Part shown: in pieces, positions 37,701-46,093 of the stretch | How the letters are laid out: each line of letters starts with the position of its first letter | Numbering within the stretch: position 1 is the stretch's first letter | DNA from: WHSW01 sp963759295 | Lineage (GTDB): Bacteria; Actinomycetota; Thermoleophilia; Solirubrobacterales; 70-9 | Reading direction: 5' to 3' | Assembly (NCBI GenBank): GCA_963759295.1 | Contig: CAVWYT010000010.1 | Location: 811,801-875,800, forward strand | Length of the DNA stretch: 64,000 nt | Made by a program: the position numbers and the translations under genes | The notes under the pieces: model-generated | What the model saw: the letters and a program-made list of their open reading frames with translations, nothing else | Database searches by the model: none | What the model was told of the DNA's origin: nothing

Positions 37701-38451
37701 CGAGCGCGAGCGCGTGCTCGCCGGAGACCTGATCGAGCCGATCAAGGTCGGCTACGAGGAATCGATCAAGCTCTCCGAGCGCTGGGCCGCCGAGTTTCGC
37801 GGCTTCTGGGACCTGCCGGAGGACTTCAGCTTCGGGGTCCCGACGCCCACCCTGCCGCCCACCGCCGCGGCGACGCCCGGCAAGCTGACGCCCGCCGAGT
37901 CGGCCGCCGACTTCCTCGCCGCCTCGCGCGTCGATCGCGTCGAGCCCGCGAGGGCGGTGGGGCGGACGCTCGAGCGCGAGACGCTCGCGGCGCTCCACGA
38001 CGAGAAGCTCTCGCGGCGCGAGGTGAAGGACATCCAGTCGGGCTACAAGGACCCCGACCGGTTCGAGAAGTGGATCTCGGTCCTCTCCGAGCGCGTCGCC
38101 TGGGAGGAGACGATCGTGCTGCCGCTCGGCGAGGCCCTCTACGTGGTTCGCCGCGCCGACGGCGAGCTCTGGATCCGCTCCGAGGCCGGCCACGACTTCT
38201 GCCGCTTCGACGAGAACTGGAAGATGAGCGCCGTCGTCTTCGTCCGCGACTCCGAGCAGCTGCTCGGCGAGATCTATCCGGGGATGGCGCACTGCGACCC
38301 CGAGTGGATGGAGCTGCGCGAGTTCTACTGCCCGGCCTCCGGTCGGCTGCTCGAGGTCGAGGCGGTCACCCACGGCTACCCCGTCGTGCACGACTTCCTG
38401 CCGGACATCGAGGGCTTCTACCGCGGCTGGCTCCGGCGCGAGGTCCCCTAG
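34738..38451 (+). CDS. fusion: alpha/beta hydrolase + acetone carboxylase alpha + gamma
   Basis: 1237 residues in one open frame from GTG 34738 (or ATG 34741). Residues 1-304: alpha/beta hydrolase with HVVGASLGGFVSQTLA (Ser), VVIHGDADPLIDL (Asp) and IEGMGHDLPASAW (His). Residues 305-1060: hydantoinase-B/acetone-carboxylase alpha with HVHTMSDAIKW, GDIFANNDPTIGDVHNADVQ (metal region), MNCTPSGMQGAIWVMFTQT and NTGGPGRHRGGSSFES. Residues 1065-1237: acetone-carboxylase gamma with KEDI-like VKDIQSGYKDPDRFEKW, CDPEWMELREFYCPASGRLL and PVVHDFLPDIEGFYRGWL. The internal ATG 35650, with a weak GGCAGGT before it, could also give a separate alpha-gamma product. Confidence 0.85.
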   Translation: MMAERTPTWTGERFADAGRGIELCHQVIGAADDPPLLLVAGIGSQMISWPDGLCERLAGRGLRVIRFDNRDCGRSTWLGELGVPSVSAAYERRLERPPYLLSDMAGDCAGLLDALGIEAAHVVGASLGGFVSQTLAIDRPERVLSLASLMSSTGSGSVGQPTPAAMHALMTPPAADLEGYVEGLVAARRVIGTPGVDERPVRDLARRAFERGTNPAGTQRQLVASICSGDRTDGLRDLDLPTVVIHGDADPLIDLSGGRATAEAIPGAELIVIEGMGHDLPASAWARIVDAIAANSARARAGRRMTIVDATRELEPRRDEPIGWDGRRLDEMLADSERLFAETGSYAGLSGELALKDRHPIEYEKLFSRLRGGLVSARETALNISASPIVRELGELCFALYTPEGDSIALSTGIIVHVHTMSDAIKWMVRQGYEDNPGIRPGDIFANNDPTIGDVHNADVQTFVPIFDFTDPARPELIAWAGGVTHVLDIGASTPGGVPVGPTHRLDDGIDLPCMKIGERDEIARWHLERCAKQTRAPMYYLLDERTRLAGCHMIREAVERVILSEGVDRFKQFSREVIEEGRRSFKSRIVEMTVPGRYRTASFMDNTYADKVQLPARARRDFVMHAPFEVRIGGDGDYALDLDGCSAWGWHSMNCTPSGMQGAIWVMFTQTLICNDKVNDGAYFAVSTNFPEGSISNLGDAEGSTGIAWAFLQPAFTGYPRTLSRALQARGFIEEVIGAYSVSGNVIQGGGIDQYGNSSAIMNFEIAAQGMGAKYVLDGTDTCAAMFNPEGDAGDIEMWELICPMIYLSRRIKPNTGGPGRHRGGSSFESLHMIWNTPFWELQNLGTSRLFTSQGIFGGYPGSVAYLHNIRNNNLRELAEAGDAYPIADGPFSELALTAIEGERELRLDNFTLLEPFAEGDLYHSVMKGAAGLGDPLERPVESVERDVAEGHLEPGFAESVYAVSDRPAARARRLERAVAASEWWARERERVLAGDLIEPIKVGYEESIKLSERWAAEFRGFWDLPEDFSFGVPTPTLPPTAAATPGKLTPAESAADFLAASRVDRVEPARAVGRTLERETLAALHDEKLSRREVKDIQSGYKDPDRFEKWISVLSERVAWEETIVLPLGEALYVVRRADGELWIRSEAGHDFCRFDENWKMSAVVFVRDSEQLLGEIYPGMAHCDPEWMELREFYCPASGRLLEVEAVTHGYPVVHDFLPDIEGFYRGWLRREVP

Positions 38452-38454
38452 AGT
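38449..38454 (+). promoter_or_regulatory. -10 box (TAGAGT) overlapping a stop codon
   Basis: TAGAGT begins with the TAG stop of the fused carboxylase gene and lies 8 bases before ATG 38463, so the monooxygenase can be transcribed separately as a leaderless mRNA. Confidence 0.45.
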
Positions 38455-38462
38455 CCGCGGCG

Positions 38463-39821
38463 ATGGCGTACCTGATCCGAGGCGAGCCGGCGCCCGGCAG
38501 GCCCGAGGGTGCGATCGAGCCCGACCCGTCGCTTCCGCGAGCCTGCGTGATCGGGGCCGGCTCGTGCGGGATCGCCGCCGCCAAGGCCCTGTACGAGGCG
38601 CGAATCCCGTTCGACTGCTTCGAGGCCGGTCCGGTAGTCGGCGGCTTGTGGAAGTTCGAGAACCCGAACGGGCTCTCCGGCGCCTACTCGACCCTCGAGA
38701 TGAACACCTCCGGCCCCCGGATGTCGTATTCGGACTTCCCGATCAACGACGACGACTACCCACCCCACGAGGACGTCGGCGACTACTTCGACCGCTACGT
38801 CGATCACTTCGGGATTCGCGAGACGATCACCTTCAACGCCAGGGTCGAGCACGTCGCCCCGGTCGAGGGAGGGGGGTTCGACGTCACCGTGCACGGCGAT
38901 CGTCGCCGCTACGGCGCGGTCTTGGTCTGCAACGGCCATCACTGGGACCCCCGCTGGCCCGAGCCACCGTTTCCCGGCGAGCTCTCCGGCACCGAGATGC
39001 ACTCGCACGACTACCGGCGCCCCGAGCAGCTGGCCGGCAAGCGGGTGCTCGTGGTCGGCGGGGGAAACAGCGGCATGGACATCGCCCGCGACTCGAGCCA
39101 GGTCGCCGAGGCGACCTTCCTGTCGCTGCGGCGCGGGGTGCATGTGCTCAAGAAGCGGCTCGGCCGGCGGCACAAGCCGGTCGATCAGATCCTGGCGCCG
39201 CCCTGGCTTCCGTGGCCGATCAAGCAGAAGGGCTTCGAGCTCATACGCCTGCGCTCCGGCGACATCTCCGCCTACGGCTTCCCGAAGCCGGACCACCGGG
39301 TCGGCCACGCGCACCCGACGGTCTCCGACGATATCCACGACAAGCTCGCCGGCGGGGCCGTGGTCGCGAAGCCGAACATCCGCGAGCTCCGAGGCGACTT
39401 CGTGGTCTTCGACGACGGCTCGCAGGAGCGAATCGAGGTGATCGTGTACTGCACCGGCTACAGGGTCAGCTTCCCGTTCTTCGATCAGGGCTTCGTCGCG
39501 GCGCCCGGCAACGACCTGCCCCTTTACCGGCGCACGTTCCACCCCGAGATCGAGGGCGTCTACTTTCTCGGCCTCGCCCAGCCGCTGGGGGCGATCATGC
39601 CGATGGCCGAGGAGCAGGCGAAATGGATCGCCGAGCTGCTCACCGGTCGCTACCGGCTTCCGCCGAAGGAGGAGATGCGCGCGGACGTTGCCCGCGCTCG
39701 CGCTGCGCACGCGAAGCGCTTCTACGAGTCGAAGCGCCACACGATGGAGGTCGATTTCGACGAGTGGATGCGCGACGCCGAGCGAGAGCTGCGCGCGGGT
39801 CGCGAGCGTGCGGCTCACTGA
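38463..39821 (+). CDS. flavin-containing monooxygenase (class B)
   Basis: 452 residues. FAD-binding CVIGAGSCGIAAAKALYEA, then VGGLWKFEN and TSGPRMSYSDFPI. The class B signature is represented by FPGELSGTEMHSHDYRRP (F-x-G...H-S-x-x-Y, the N-hydroxylating/FMO form rather than the H-x-x-x-W-P/D of Baeyer-Villiger enzymes). The NADPH site is KRVLVVGGGNSGMDIARD, and a late VIVYCTGYRVSFPFFD follows. Oxygenates a soft nucleophile or, as some type II enzymes do, a ketone. Lying 11 bases after the ketone carboxylase makes a ketone substrate attractive but unproven. The 3' end overlaps the thioesterase start by 14 bases. Confidence 0.87.
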   Translation: MAYLIRGEPAPGRPEGAIEPDPSLPRACVIGAGSCGIAAAKALYEARIPFDCFEAGPVVGGLWKFENPNGLSGAYSTLEMNTSGPRMSYSDFPINDDDYPPHEDVGDYFDRYVDHFGIRETITFNARVEHVAPVEGGGFDVTVHGDRRRYGAVLVCNGHHWDPRWPEPPFPGELSGTEMHSHDYRRPEQLAGKRVLVVGGGNSGMDIARDSSQVAEATFLSLRRGVHVLKKRLGRRHKPVDQILAPPWLPWPIKQKGFELIRLRSGDISAYGFPKPDHRVGHAHPTVSDDIHDKLAGGAVVAKPNIRELRGDFVVFDDGSQERIEVIVYCTGYRVSFPFFDQGFVAAPGNDLPLYRRTFHPEIEGVYFLGLAQPLGAIMPMAEEQAKWIAELLTGRYRLPPKEEMRADVARARAAHAKRFYESKRHTMEVDFDEWMRDAERELRAGRERAAH

Positions 39822-40521
39822 GCTCGTCGATCCGCCCGCCTCGGGGCGCGTCTTCGAGCGCACGATCCGCGCCGGGGTCGCCGACGCCGTCGGCGGGGGT
39901 CGCGCCCGCCTCGACGCGATCGCCCGCTGGCTCCAGGACGCCGCCTACCTCGACCTGCTCGACGCCGGCTTCGAGCAGCGCGGGCTCTGGATCGTGCGCC
40001 GAGCCCGGCTGCGGGTGGACTCCTTCCCCCGGTTCGGTGAGCAGCTCACGCTGCGCACCTTCTGCAGCGGGATCGGGCGTTTCTCGGCCGAGCGCCGAAC
40101 GACGATCAGCGGCGGCGCTGCGCGGGTCGAGGCCGTCGCGCTCTGGGCGTGGCTGGACGAGTCCGGCCGTCCGGCGCGCTTCCCGGCGCAGTTCATCGAT
40201 CTCTACGGCGAGAGCGCGGCCGGGCGCGGCGCTCCCGTCCGCCGCCGCCACCCCGAGCCGCCCGAGGACTGCGAACGATCGCGCTGGCGGTTCCGCGCGG
40301 CGGACGTCGACATCGCCGGTCACGTCAACAACTCGCACTACTGGGCGCTGCTCGAGGAGCGCCTCGCGGGCCGCGAGCCAAACGCGATCGACGCCGAGAT
40401 CGAGCACCGCGACGCGGCGGCACCCGGCGAGGCGACGGTGCTCTCTCACGGCTCGGGCCTCTGGGTCGCCGCCGACGGCGGCGCGCTTTACGCCTCGATT
40501 CAGGTCGCGGACCCGGACTGA
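39808..40521 (+). CDS. acyl-ACP thioesterase-like (double hotdog)
   Basis: 237 residues from GTG 39808, inside the monooxygenase 3' end. First hotdog: DAIARWLQDAAYLDLLDAGF, GLWIVRRARLRVDSFPRFGE. Second hotdog: WRFRAADVDIAGHVNNSHYW, carrying the D-x-N/G-H-V-N-N motif of FatA/4-hydroxybenzoyl-CoA thioesterase-type enzymes. Hydrolyses an acyl thioester. Converges with the patatin gene and overlaps its 3' end by 22 bases. Confidence 0.78.
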   Translation: MRLTELVDPPASGRVFERTIRAGVADAVGGGRARLDAIARWLQDAAYLDLLDAGFEQRGLWIVRRARLRVDSFPRFGEQLTLRTFCSGIGRFSAERRTTISGGAARVEAVALWAWLDESGRPARFPAQFIDLYGESAAGRGAPVRRRHPEPPEDCERSRWRFRAADVDIAGHVNNSHYWALLEERLAGREPNAIDAEIEHRDAAAPGEATVLSHGSGLWVAADGGALYASIQVADPD

Positions 40522-41567
40522 AGCTCGATCAACGGCGGCCACTCCGAGGGCGGTGCGTCGGGGCGGCGGACCTTCTCGGGACGGCCGGCGGGAAGGGCGC
40601 TGAGCAGATCGCCGTGCTCGGAATCGCGCAGCTGCGCTGACACCGTGTGGCGGGCGACCTCGATCACGCGGTTGCGGTTGCGGGTGCTCATCAGATTGCG
40701 GCTCATCGTCTCCATGTCCTCGCGCAGGGGTTGGACGAGCACGACCGGGACACCGCGGTCGCGCAGCCTGCGCGCCTCGCGGCCGAGGCGCCGCCCGGCC
40801 TCGCGCCTGAACAGCAGGGTCGGCCACTCGCCCGGGCTCAGCGCCCGGATCGGGTGCAGCGAGGAGGTCGGGTTGAGGCAGATGACGAGATCGAGCGCCT
40901 CGTCGCGGAGCACGTCGAGGTTCGACGCCGAGTACGTGCCCCCGTCGACGTAGTGGCGACCACCGATCTCGACCGGCCGGTAGAACGCCGGGATCGCGCA
41001 CGATGCCGCCACGGCGTCGGCGAGGTCGGCGGCGGGAGAGCCCTCGCGACCGAAGACCACCCGGCGCCCGGTCGCGTAGTCGCAGGCGACGATCCAGAGA
41101 CCCGGATGCGATGCCCAGCCACTCGGGACGACGCGATGGATCTGCTCGCGAAGCGCCGTGGTCGAGATCAGCCCCCGCGGCAGCCAACCGCTGATCGCCG
41201 CCGCGGGGGTATGGCGGTTTGGCCGCATCAGGCTGCGCACCGCGAGGTGCCACGAGCCGGGCCCCGGCCTCGGCCAGCCGCGGTGGAGCTCGAACCTGGC
41301 CCCGCCGGCGCGGTCGGCCTCGGCTGCCGGGCGGCCCTCGGCGTCGACGATGCCCTCGAAGGTCTCGCCGGCTGAGTGGGCGACCATGAACCACGGCGGG
41401 ACCCCGGCGGCGAGCAGCCCGGCGAGCATCGATCCCGCCGAGGTTCCGACGAGCCGATCGGCCGTCGCCGGGTCCCAGCCGGTGCTCTCGGCGAGCGCGT
41501 CGAGGCCGCCGGTCAGCCACGCTCCGCCCTGGACGCCTCCCGCTCCGAGCACGAGCCCGACCTTCAT
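40500..41567 (-). CDS. patatin-like phospholipase
   Basis: 355 residues from ATG 41567. Oxyanion motif GLVLGAGGVQGGAWLTGGL, nucleophile RLVGTSAGSMLAGLLAAG (G-x-S-x-G), and dyad Asp in YVDGGTYSASNLDVL (D-G-G). CAIPAFYRPVEIGGRHYVDG is typical of bacterial patatins. No signal peptide, so it acts inside the cell or is secreted by another route. TAGGCT lies 7 bases before ATG (leaderless). Likely releases fatty acids for the acyl-CoA ligase upstream on the same strand. Confidence 0.9.
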   Translation of the reverse strand: MKVGLVLGAGGVQGGAWLTGGLDALAESTGWDPATADRLVGTSAGSMLAGLLAAGVPPWFMVAHSAGETFEGIVDAEGRPAAEADRAGGARFELHRGWPRPGPGSWHLAVRSLMRPNRHTPAAAISGWLPRGLISTTALREQIHRVVPSGWASHPGLWIVACDYATGRRVVFGREGSPAADLADAVAASCAIPAFYRPVEIGGRHYVDGGTYSASNLDVLRDEALDLVICLNPTSSLHPIRALSPGEWPTLLFRREAGRRLGREARRLRDRGVPVVLVQPLREDMETMSRNLMSTRNRNRVIEVARHTVSAQLRDSEHGDLLSALPAGRPEKVRRPDAPPSEWPPLIELQSGSAT

Positions 41568-41662
41568 CGCCACCAGCCTACGCGCCGGTCCGGCGGGCGC
41601 GCAGAGCTTGCGAGAAGCGGGGGCGACAGCGCGGGAACGGTTTCCGCGGCCGCTGAGCTCGC

Positions 41663-43246
41663 TCAGCCCTCCTCGGCCAGCCGCTCGCGCTCGCGCAGCT
41701 CGATCCGCCGGATCTTCCCGGTCAGGGTCTTCGGCAGCTCGTCGATGAACTCGATCCGCCGCGGATAGGCGTAGGCGCTGAGCCGGTCGCGGACGAAGTG
41801 CTTTATCTCCGTGGCCAGCTCGTCGGATCCGTCGAAGCCCTCGGCGAGAACGATGAACGCCTTGACCACGTTGCCCTTGATCTCCTCGGGCGAGGCGACG
41901 ACGGCGGCCTCGCGCACCGCGGGGTGCTCGATGCACGCGGATTCGACCTCGAACGGGCCGATCCGGTAGCCGGCCGAGATGATCACGTCGTCGGCGCGGC
42001 CGGCGTACCAGAAGTAACCGTCCTCGTCGGTCGTCGCGGCGTCCTTGGTGTGGAACCACCGGCCCCCGAACGCCTCCTCGGTCGCCTCGGGCAGGTTCCA
42101 GTACCCGAGCGGATAGTGCGGGTTGGAGCGCGCGCGCAGGCAGATCTCGCCCCGCTCGCCCTGGGTGACGGGGTGCTCGTCCTCGTCGAGGATCTGGACA
42201 TCCCAGCCGGGCATCGGCCTGCCCATCGATCCCTCGCGCACCTCCATGAACGGGTAGTTCGCGCATAGCGGATAGGACTCCGTGAGCCCGTAGTAGTCGA
42301 GCACGGTGACCCGGTACTGCTCGCGGAACCAGCGGATCGCCTCGGGGTTGAGCGGCTCGCCGGCGCTGCAGACGATGCGGAAGGCCTGCGGGTATCGCTC
42401 ACCGGCATCGGCGACCGCCATCATCGCCCGCATCGCGGTCGGGGTGGTGAACACGTTCGCGACACCGTGGCGGGAGAGGAAGTCGAGCTGGCGGTGCGGG
42501 TCGAAGCCGCCCTCGCGCTGGTAGACGTGCTGGATGGCGCCCAGGCGCCACGGGCCGAGGAGCGGGGCGATTCCCGCCGCCCACGCCCATTCGCCCATCC
42601 CGTGGAAGCTCTCGTCCTGACGGACGTCGTGGCAGTAGACGAACTCCTCGTGGGCGAGGATGTAGCGGTGGGCGTGGACGATGCCCTTCGCCATCCCGGT
42701 GGTGCCGGACGTGTAGTACAGCTGAGCCGGATCCTCGGCCGAGGTGTCCTCGCAGAGGTGGTCGATGGGCCGGCCCTCGAGCGCGCCCTGATCGAGGACG
42801 ACCAGCTCGTCCACGAGCGAGCGGTCGAAGCGGGGGGCGTTGGCGGCGTCGGTGACGAGCACCCGCGGGGTCGAGTCGACGAGCCGGTGGCGGATGCCCT
42901 CGTCGCCGTAGAGCACGGACATCGAGAGCAGGATCGCGCCCAGCTTCCAGGTCCCGAAGAAGACCGCCGCGGCCTCGGGGGTCGGAGGGAGGACCACCGC
43001 CACCCGGTCGCCCTTGCCGATTCCGTGGGCGCGCAGCATGTGGGCCGCGGCGTTGGAGAGGTCCTGGAGCTCGCCCCAGTCGAGCTCGCGGGTGGCGCCG
43101 TCGAAGCGCTCCCAGACCATCGCCCGCTTGTCGCGCGGGTGCTTGTCGCAGACGTCGGCAGCGATGTTGTAGCGCTCCGGCACCTGCCACTCGTGCTCCG
43201 CGCAGGCCTGCTCGTAGGACCCCGTTCGCGGCTCGATCGTCGCCAT
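41663..43246 (-). CDS. acyl-CoA ligase (medium-chain, AMP-forming)
   Basis: 527 residues from ATG 43246, preceded by GAGGAGGCGAGG. ANL-superfamily motifs: LYYTSGTTGMAKGIVHAH (P-loop), SAGEPLNPEAIRWF, TVLDYYGLTESYPLC (A5), GYFWYAGRADDVIISAGYR (A7-A8 hinge) and ELPKTLTGKIRRIELRE (A10 Lys). Sequence flavour matches acyl-CoA synthetase ACSM/medium-chain type. Activates a carboxylic acid for beta-oxidation. Same strand as patatin, 96 bases apart. Confidence 0.9.
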   Translation of the reverse strand: MATIEPRTGSYEQACAEHEWQVPERYNIAADVCDKHPRDKRAMVWERFDGATRELDWGELQDLSNAAAHMLRAHGIGKGDRVAVVLPPTPEAAAVFFGTWKLGAILLSMSVLYGDEGIRHRLVDSTPRVLVTDAANAPRFDRSLVDELVVLDQGALEGRPIDHLCEDTSAEDPAQLYYTSGTTGMAKGIVHAHRYILAHEEFVYCHDVRQDESFHGMGEWAWAAGIAPLLGPWRLGAIQHVYQREGGFDPHRQLDFLSRHGVANVFTTPTAMRAMMAVADAGERYPQAFRIVCSAGEPLNPEAIRWFREQYRVTVLDYYGLTESYPLCANYPFMEVREGSMGRPMPGWDVQILDEDEHPVTQGERGEICLRARSNPHYPLGYWNLPEATEEAFGGRWFHTKDAATTDEDGYFWYAGRADDVIISAGYRIGPFEVESACIEHPAVREAAVVASPEEIKGNVVKAFIVLAEGFDGSDELATEIKHFVRDRLSAYAYPRRIEFIDELPKTLTGKIRRIELRERERLAEEG

Positions 43247-43341
43247 CGCCTCGCCTCCTCGTGACGCTGGGGAAGAAACTACCCCGGAGATCAGGTTCCA
43301 GTCGCCGACGACGACGGTGCCGCTACATTTCTGGATCGCCA

Positions 43342-43425
<84 letters not shown>

Positions 43426-43456
43426 TGGTCGTCTCTCGCGTCCCAGCGGGGTTATC

Positions 43457-45007
43457 GTGCCGCCGGTGGCCGGGCGCCCAGGCATTGACCGATCGCTGAG
43501 CGGCCTGGGGCTGGTCGCCTTCGTGATCTTCCTCGCCGGCGGACTCGCGGTCGGGATCGCGTTGCGCGATCAGAGCCCGGATCGCGAGCGGGCCGAGCGC
43601 GTCCGCCCGAGCGCGGCCGCGGCGAAGCCGAATGTCGTCGTGGTGATGACCGACGATCAGACCCGCGCCCAGATGCGTGCCCTGCCTCGGACCAGGAAGC
43701 TGATCGGCCGCACCGGGGTCGAGTTCGGCGAGTTCTACGTCACCGACCCGCTCTGCTGTCCGTCGCGCGCCACCTTCCTCACCGGCCAGTACGCGCACAA
43801 CACCGGCGTGATCTCGAACGTCGGTCCGAACGCGCTGGCTGCGCTCGATGAGCAGAACACGCTCGCGGTTTGGCTGCAGCGCGCCGGCTACCGGACCGCG
43901 TTCGTCGGCGAGTACCTGAACGACTACGGCCTCGACGATCCCGAGCGCGTGCCGCCGGGCTGGGCGGAGTGGCACGCGCTGGTCGAGCCGACCACCCAGA
44001 ACTACTTCGACTACGAGATGAACGAGAACGGGAGCATCCGACGCTACGGAAACGAGCCCGACGACTACAAGACTCGGGTCCTCGGCCACCTCGCGGTCGA
44101 CGCGATCAACCACGCGGCCAATGGCGACCGGCCGCTCTTTCTCTACCTCGGCTTCAACGCCCCCCACGCGCCCTCGACGCCGGCGCCTCGCGACGCCGGC
44201 TCCTACGAGGACGCGGGAGCACCGCGCTCGCCCGCCTTCGACGAGGCCGACGTCGCCGACAAGCCGCGCTTCATCCGCGACCGGCCGCGGCTCGATCAGA
44301 ACGCGCTCGCCCGGATCGACGTGCGCAACGAGCGCGCGCTCGAGTCGCTGACCGAGGTCGACCGCCAGGTTGGACGGATCGTCGAGCAGCTGCGCCGCAA
44401 GCAGCAACTCGGCAACACCTACCTGGTGTTCACCTCCGACAACGGCTACGTCGACGGCGACCACCGGGTCGAGTTCGGCAAGCTGTTGCCCTACGAGCCC
44501 TCGAGCCGGGTGCCGCTGCTCGTTCGCGGCCCGGAGATCCCGAGCGGCGAGACCTCCGAGGCGCTGGTCGGCAACATCGACCTGGCGCCCACGATCGCGG
44601 CGATCGCCGAAGCCGATCCCACGCTCGAGGTCGACGGCCGCAGCCTGATGCCGTTCGCGACCGAACCGAGCCGGACCGACGATCGGCCGCTGCTGATCGA
44701 ATCGCTGGTTCGCGATCGCTCCGCCTACTACGGCCTTCCATATGAGGCGATCCGCGCCGGCGACCTCCTCTACGTCGAGTACTCGACCGGCGACGAGGAG
44801 CTCTACGACCTCGCCGAGGATCCGTTCGAGCTCGAGTCGCTGGCCGCCGACCCGCGCTTCGCCGCAACCAGGCGGGCCCTCGCCGCGCGGCTCGCCGAGC
44901 TCGCCCAGTGTCGCGGGGCCCGATCATGCGGCCGGCCCCTGGCCCATGTGCCCGTGCCCCGGCACGGCGACCCCGGCGCTCGGCACTCGCGCGCCAATCC
45001 GCCCTGA
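43457..45007 (+). CDS. type I sulfatase, membrane-anchored
   Basis: About 516 residues from GTG 43457 (43466 also possible). An N-terminal helix (LGLVAFVIFLAGGLAVGIAL) anchors or exports it. The catalytic domain has PNVVVVMTDDQTRAQM (metal Asp pair), TDPLCCPSRATFLTGQYAHN (C-x-P-S-R for formylglycine formation), LFLYLGFNAPHAP and TYLVFTSDNGYVDGDHR (metal D-N). It ends with a Cys-containing tail. Hydrolyses a sulfate ester outside the membrane; the substrate is unknown. No maturase in the window. A closely spaced tRNA precedes it. Confidence 0.88.
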   Translation: MPPVAGRPGIDRSLSGLGLVAFVIFLAGGLAVGIALRDQSPDRERAERVRPSAAAAKPNVVVVMTDDQTRAQMRALPRTRKLIGRTGVEFGEFYVTDPLCCPSRATFLTGQYAHNTGVISNVGPNALAALDEQNTLAVWLQRAGYRTAFVGEYLNDYGLDDPERVPPGWAEWHALVEPTTQNYFDYEMNENGSIRRYGNEPDDYKTRVLGHLAVDAINHAANGDRPLFLYLGFNAPHAPSTPAPRDAGSYEDAGAPRSPAFDEADVADKPRFIRDRPRLDQNALARIDVRNERALESLTEVDRQVGRIVEQLRRKQQLGNTYLVFTSDNGYVDGDHRVEFGKLLPYEPSSRVPLLVRGPEIPSGETSEALVGNIDLAPTIAAIAEADPTLEVDGRSLMPFATEPSRTDDRPLLIESLVRDRSAYYGLPYEAIRAGDLLYVEYSTGDEELYDLAEDPFELESLAADPRFAATRRALAARLAELAQCRGARSCGRPLAHVPVPRHGDPGARHSRANPP

Positions 45008-45057
45008 GCCACTCGGCGCCGCTTGCGGGGGTTCGCGACGGGTAGGGAAGAGGGCCT

Positions 45058-46068
45058 ATGCGCCTCCCCGAACCCCGCGGCCCGATCGGCGAGCTGCTCG
45101 CCGAGCACCTTCCCGATCCGGACGGCGTGCTCCCGCCGCCGCCGGCGAGCGACGACCCGCTCGCCGACCACGACCTCGCCCTCGCCCTGTTCGTCTGCCA
45201 CGAGCTGCATTACGGAGGCGTCGACGGCGTCACCGACGCGTGGGAGTGGGACCCGTCGCTGGTCGCCTTTCGATCGGCCCTCGAGGAGGCGATGCTGGCG
45301 CAGCTCGTCGAGCTCGTCGGTTCGCCGGCGCCGATCGAGGCGCGCGCCGTCCCGGAGGCGATCTTCGGCCTCGTCGCCGACGACGACGCCCCTCCGCTTT
45401 CGCGCTACGTCCAGACCAGCGCCACCCTCGAGCAGTTCAAGGAGCTCGTCATCCACCGCTCGGCCTATCAGCTCAAGGAGGCCGACCCGCACACGTTCGC
45501 GATTCCGCGCATCGCGGGGCCGGCGAAGGCGGCGATGGTCGAGGTGCAGGCCGACGAGTACGGCGGCGGCGATCCCGAACGCATGCATTCGCGCCTGTTC
45601 GCCGGGACGATGGATGCCCTCGGGCTCGACACCAGCTTTGGCGCCTACGTCGGCGACCTGCCGGCGAGCACCCTGGCCACGGTCAACCTGATCTCGCTCT
45701 TCGGCCTGCGTCGGCGCTGGCGCGGAGCGCTGGTCGGACACCTCGCCGGCTTCGAGATCACCTCCCCGCAACCCAACCGCCGCTACGCCAATGGCCTTCG
45801 CCGCCTCGGACTCGGCCGCGAGGCGACCGAGTTCTACGACGAGCACGTCGAGGCCGACTCGGTGCACGAGAACATCGCCGCCTACGATCTCGCCGGGGGC
45901 CTCGCGCGCCAGGAGCCGGCGCTCGCCGGAGACATCCTGTTCGGCGTCCGTTGCCTGCTGCTCACCGAGGCTCGCTTCGCCGGCCACATCCTGGACGCCT
46001 GGCGCCGCGAGCGCAGCTCGCTCTACGGCGCGCCCCGGCGCGCCCCGGCGCCCGCGATCAGCGCCTAG
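45058..46068 (+). CDS. heme-oxygenase-like diiron oxidoreductase family protein
   Basis: 336 residues. All-helical protein of the iron-containing redox/HDO type. Candidate metal ligands: FVCHELHYGGV, FKELVIHRSAYQLKEADPHT, AKAAMVEVQADEYGGGDPER and EFYDEHVEADSVHENIAAYD, whose E/H/D spacing is that of heme-oxygenase-like diiron folds. ATG 45058 follows GGGAAGAGGG. Convergent with, and 25 bases from, the CDGSH gene. The reaction is unknown (related enzymes do N-oxygenation or desaturation/decarboxylation). Confidence 0.72.
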   Translation: MRLPEPRGPIGELLAEHLPDPDGVLPPPPASDDPLADHDLALALFVCHELHYGGVDGVTDAWEWDPSLVAFRSALEEAMLAQLVELVGSPAPIEARAVPEAIFGLVADDDAPPLSRYVQTSATLEQFKELVIHRSAYQLKEADPHTFAIPRIAGPAKAAMVEVQADEYGGGDPERMHSRLFAGTMDALGLDTSFGAYVGDLPASTLATVNLISLFGLRRRWRGALVGHLAGFEITSPQPNRRYANGLRRLGLGREATEFYDEHVEADSVHENIAAYDLAGGLARQEPALAGDILFGVRCLLLTEARFAGHILDAWRRERSSLYGAPRRAPAPAISA

Positions 46069-46093
46069 GCGTCGAGGGGAACGTCGGGGCGAC

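Noticed and set aside
38463..39821. Calling the monooxygenase a Baeyer-Villiger enzyme
   Set aside because: The H-x-x-x-W-P/D signature is absent; the motif is of the FMO type, so only class B monooxygenase is supported.
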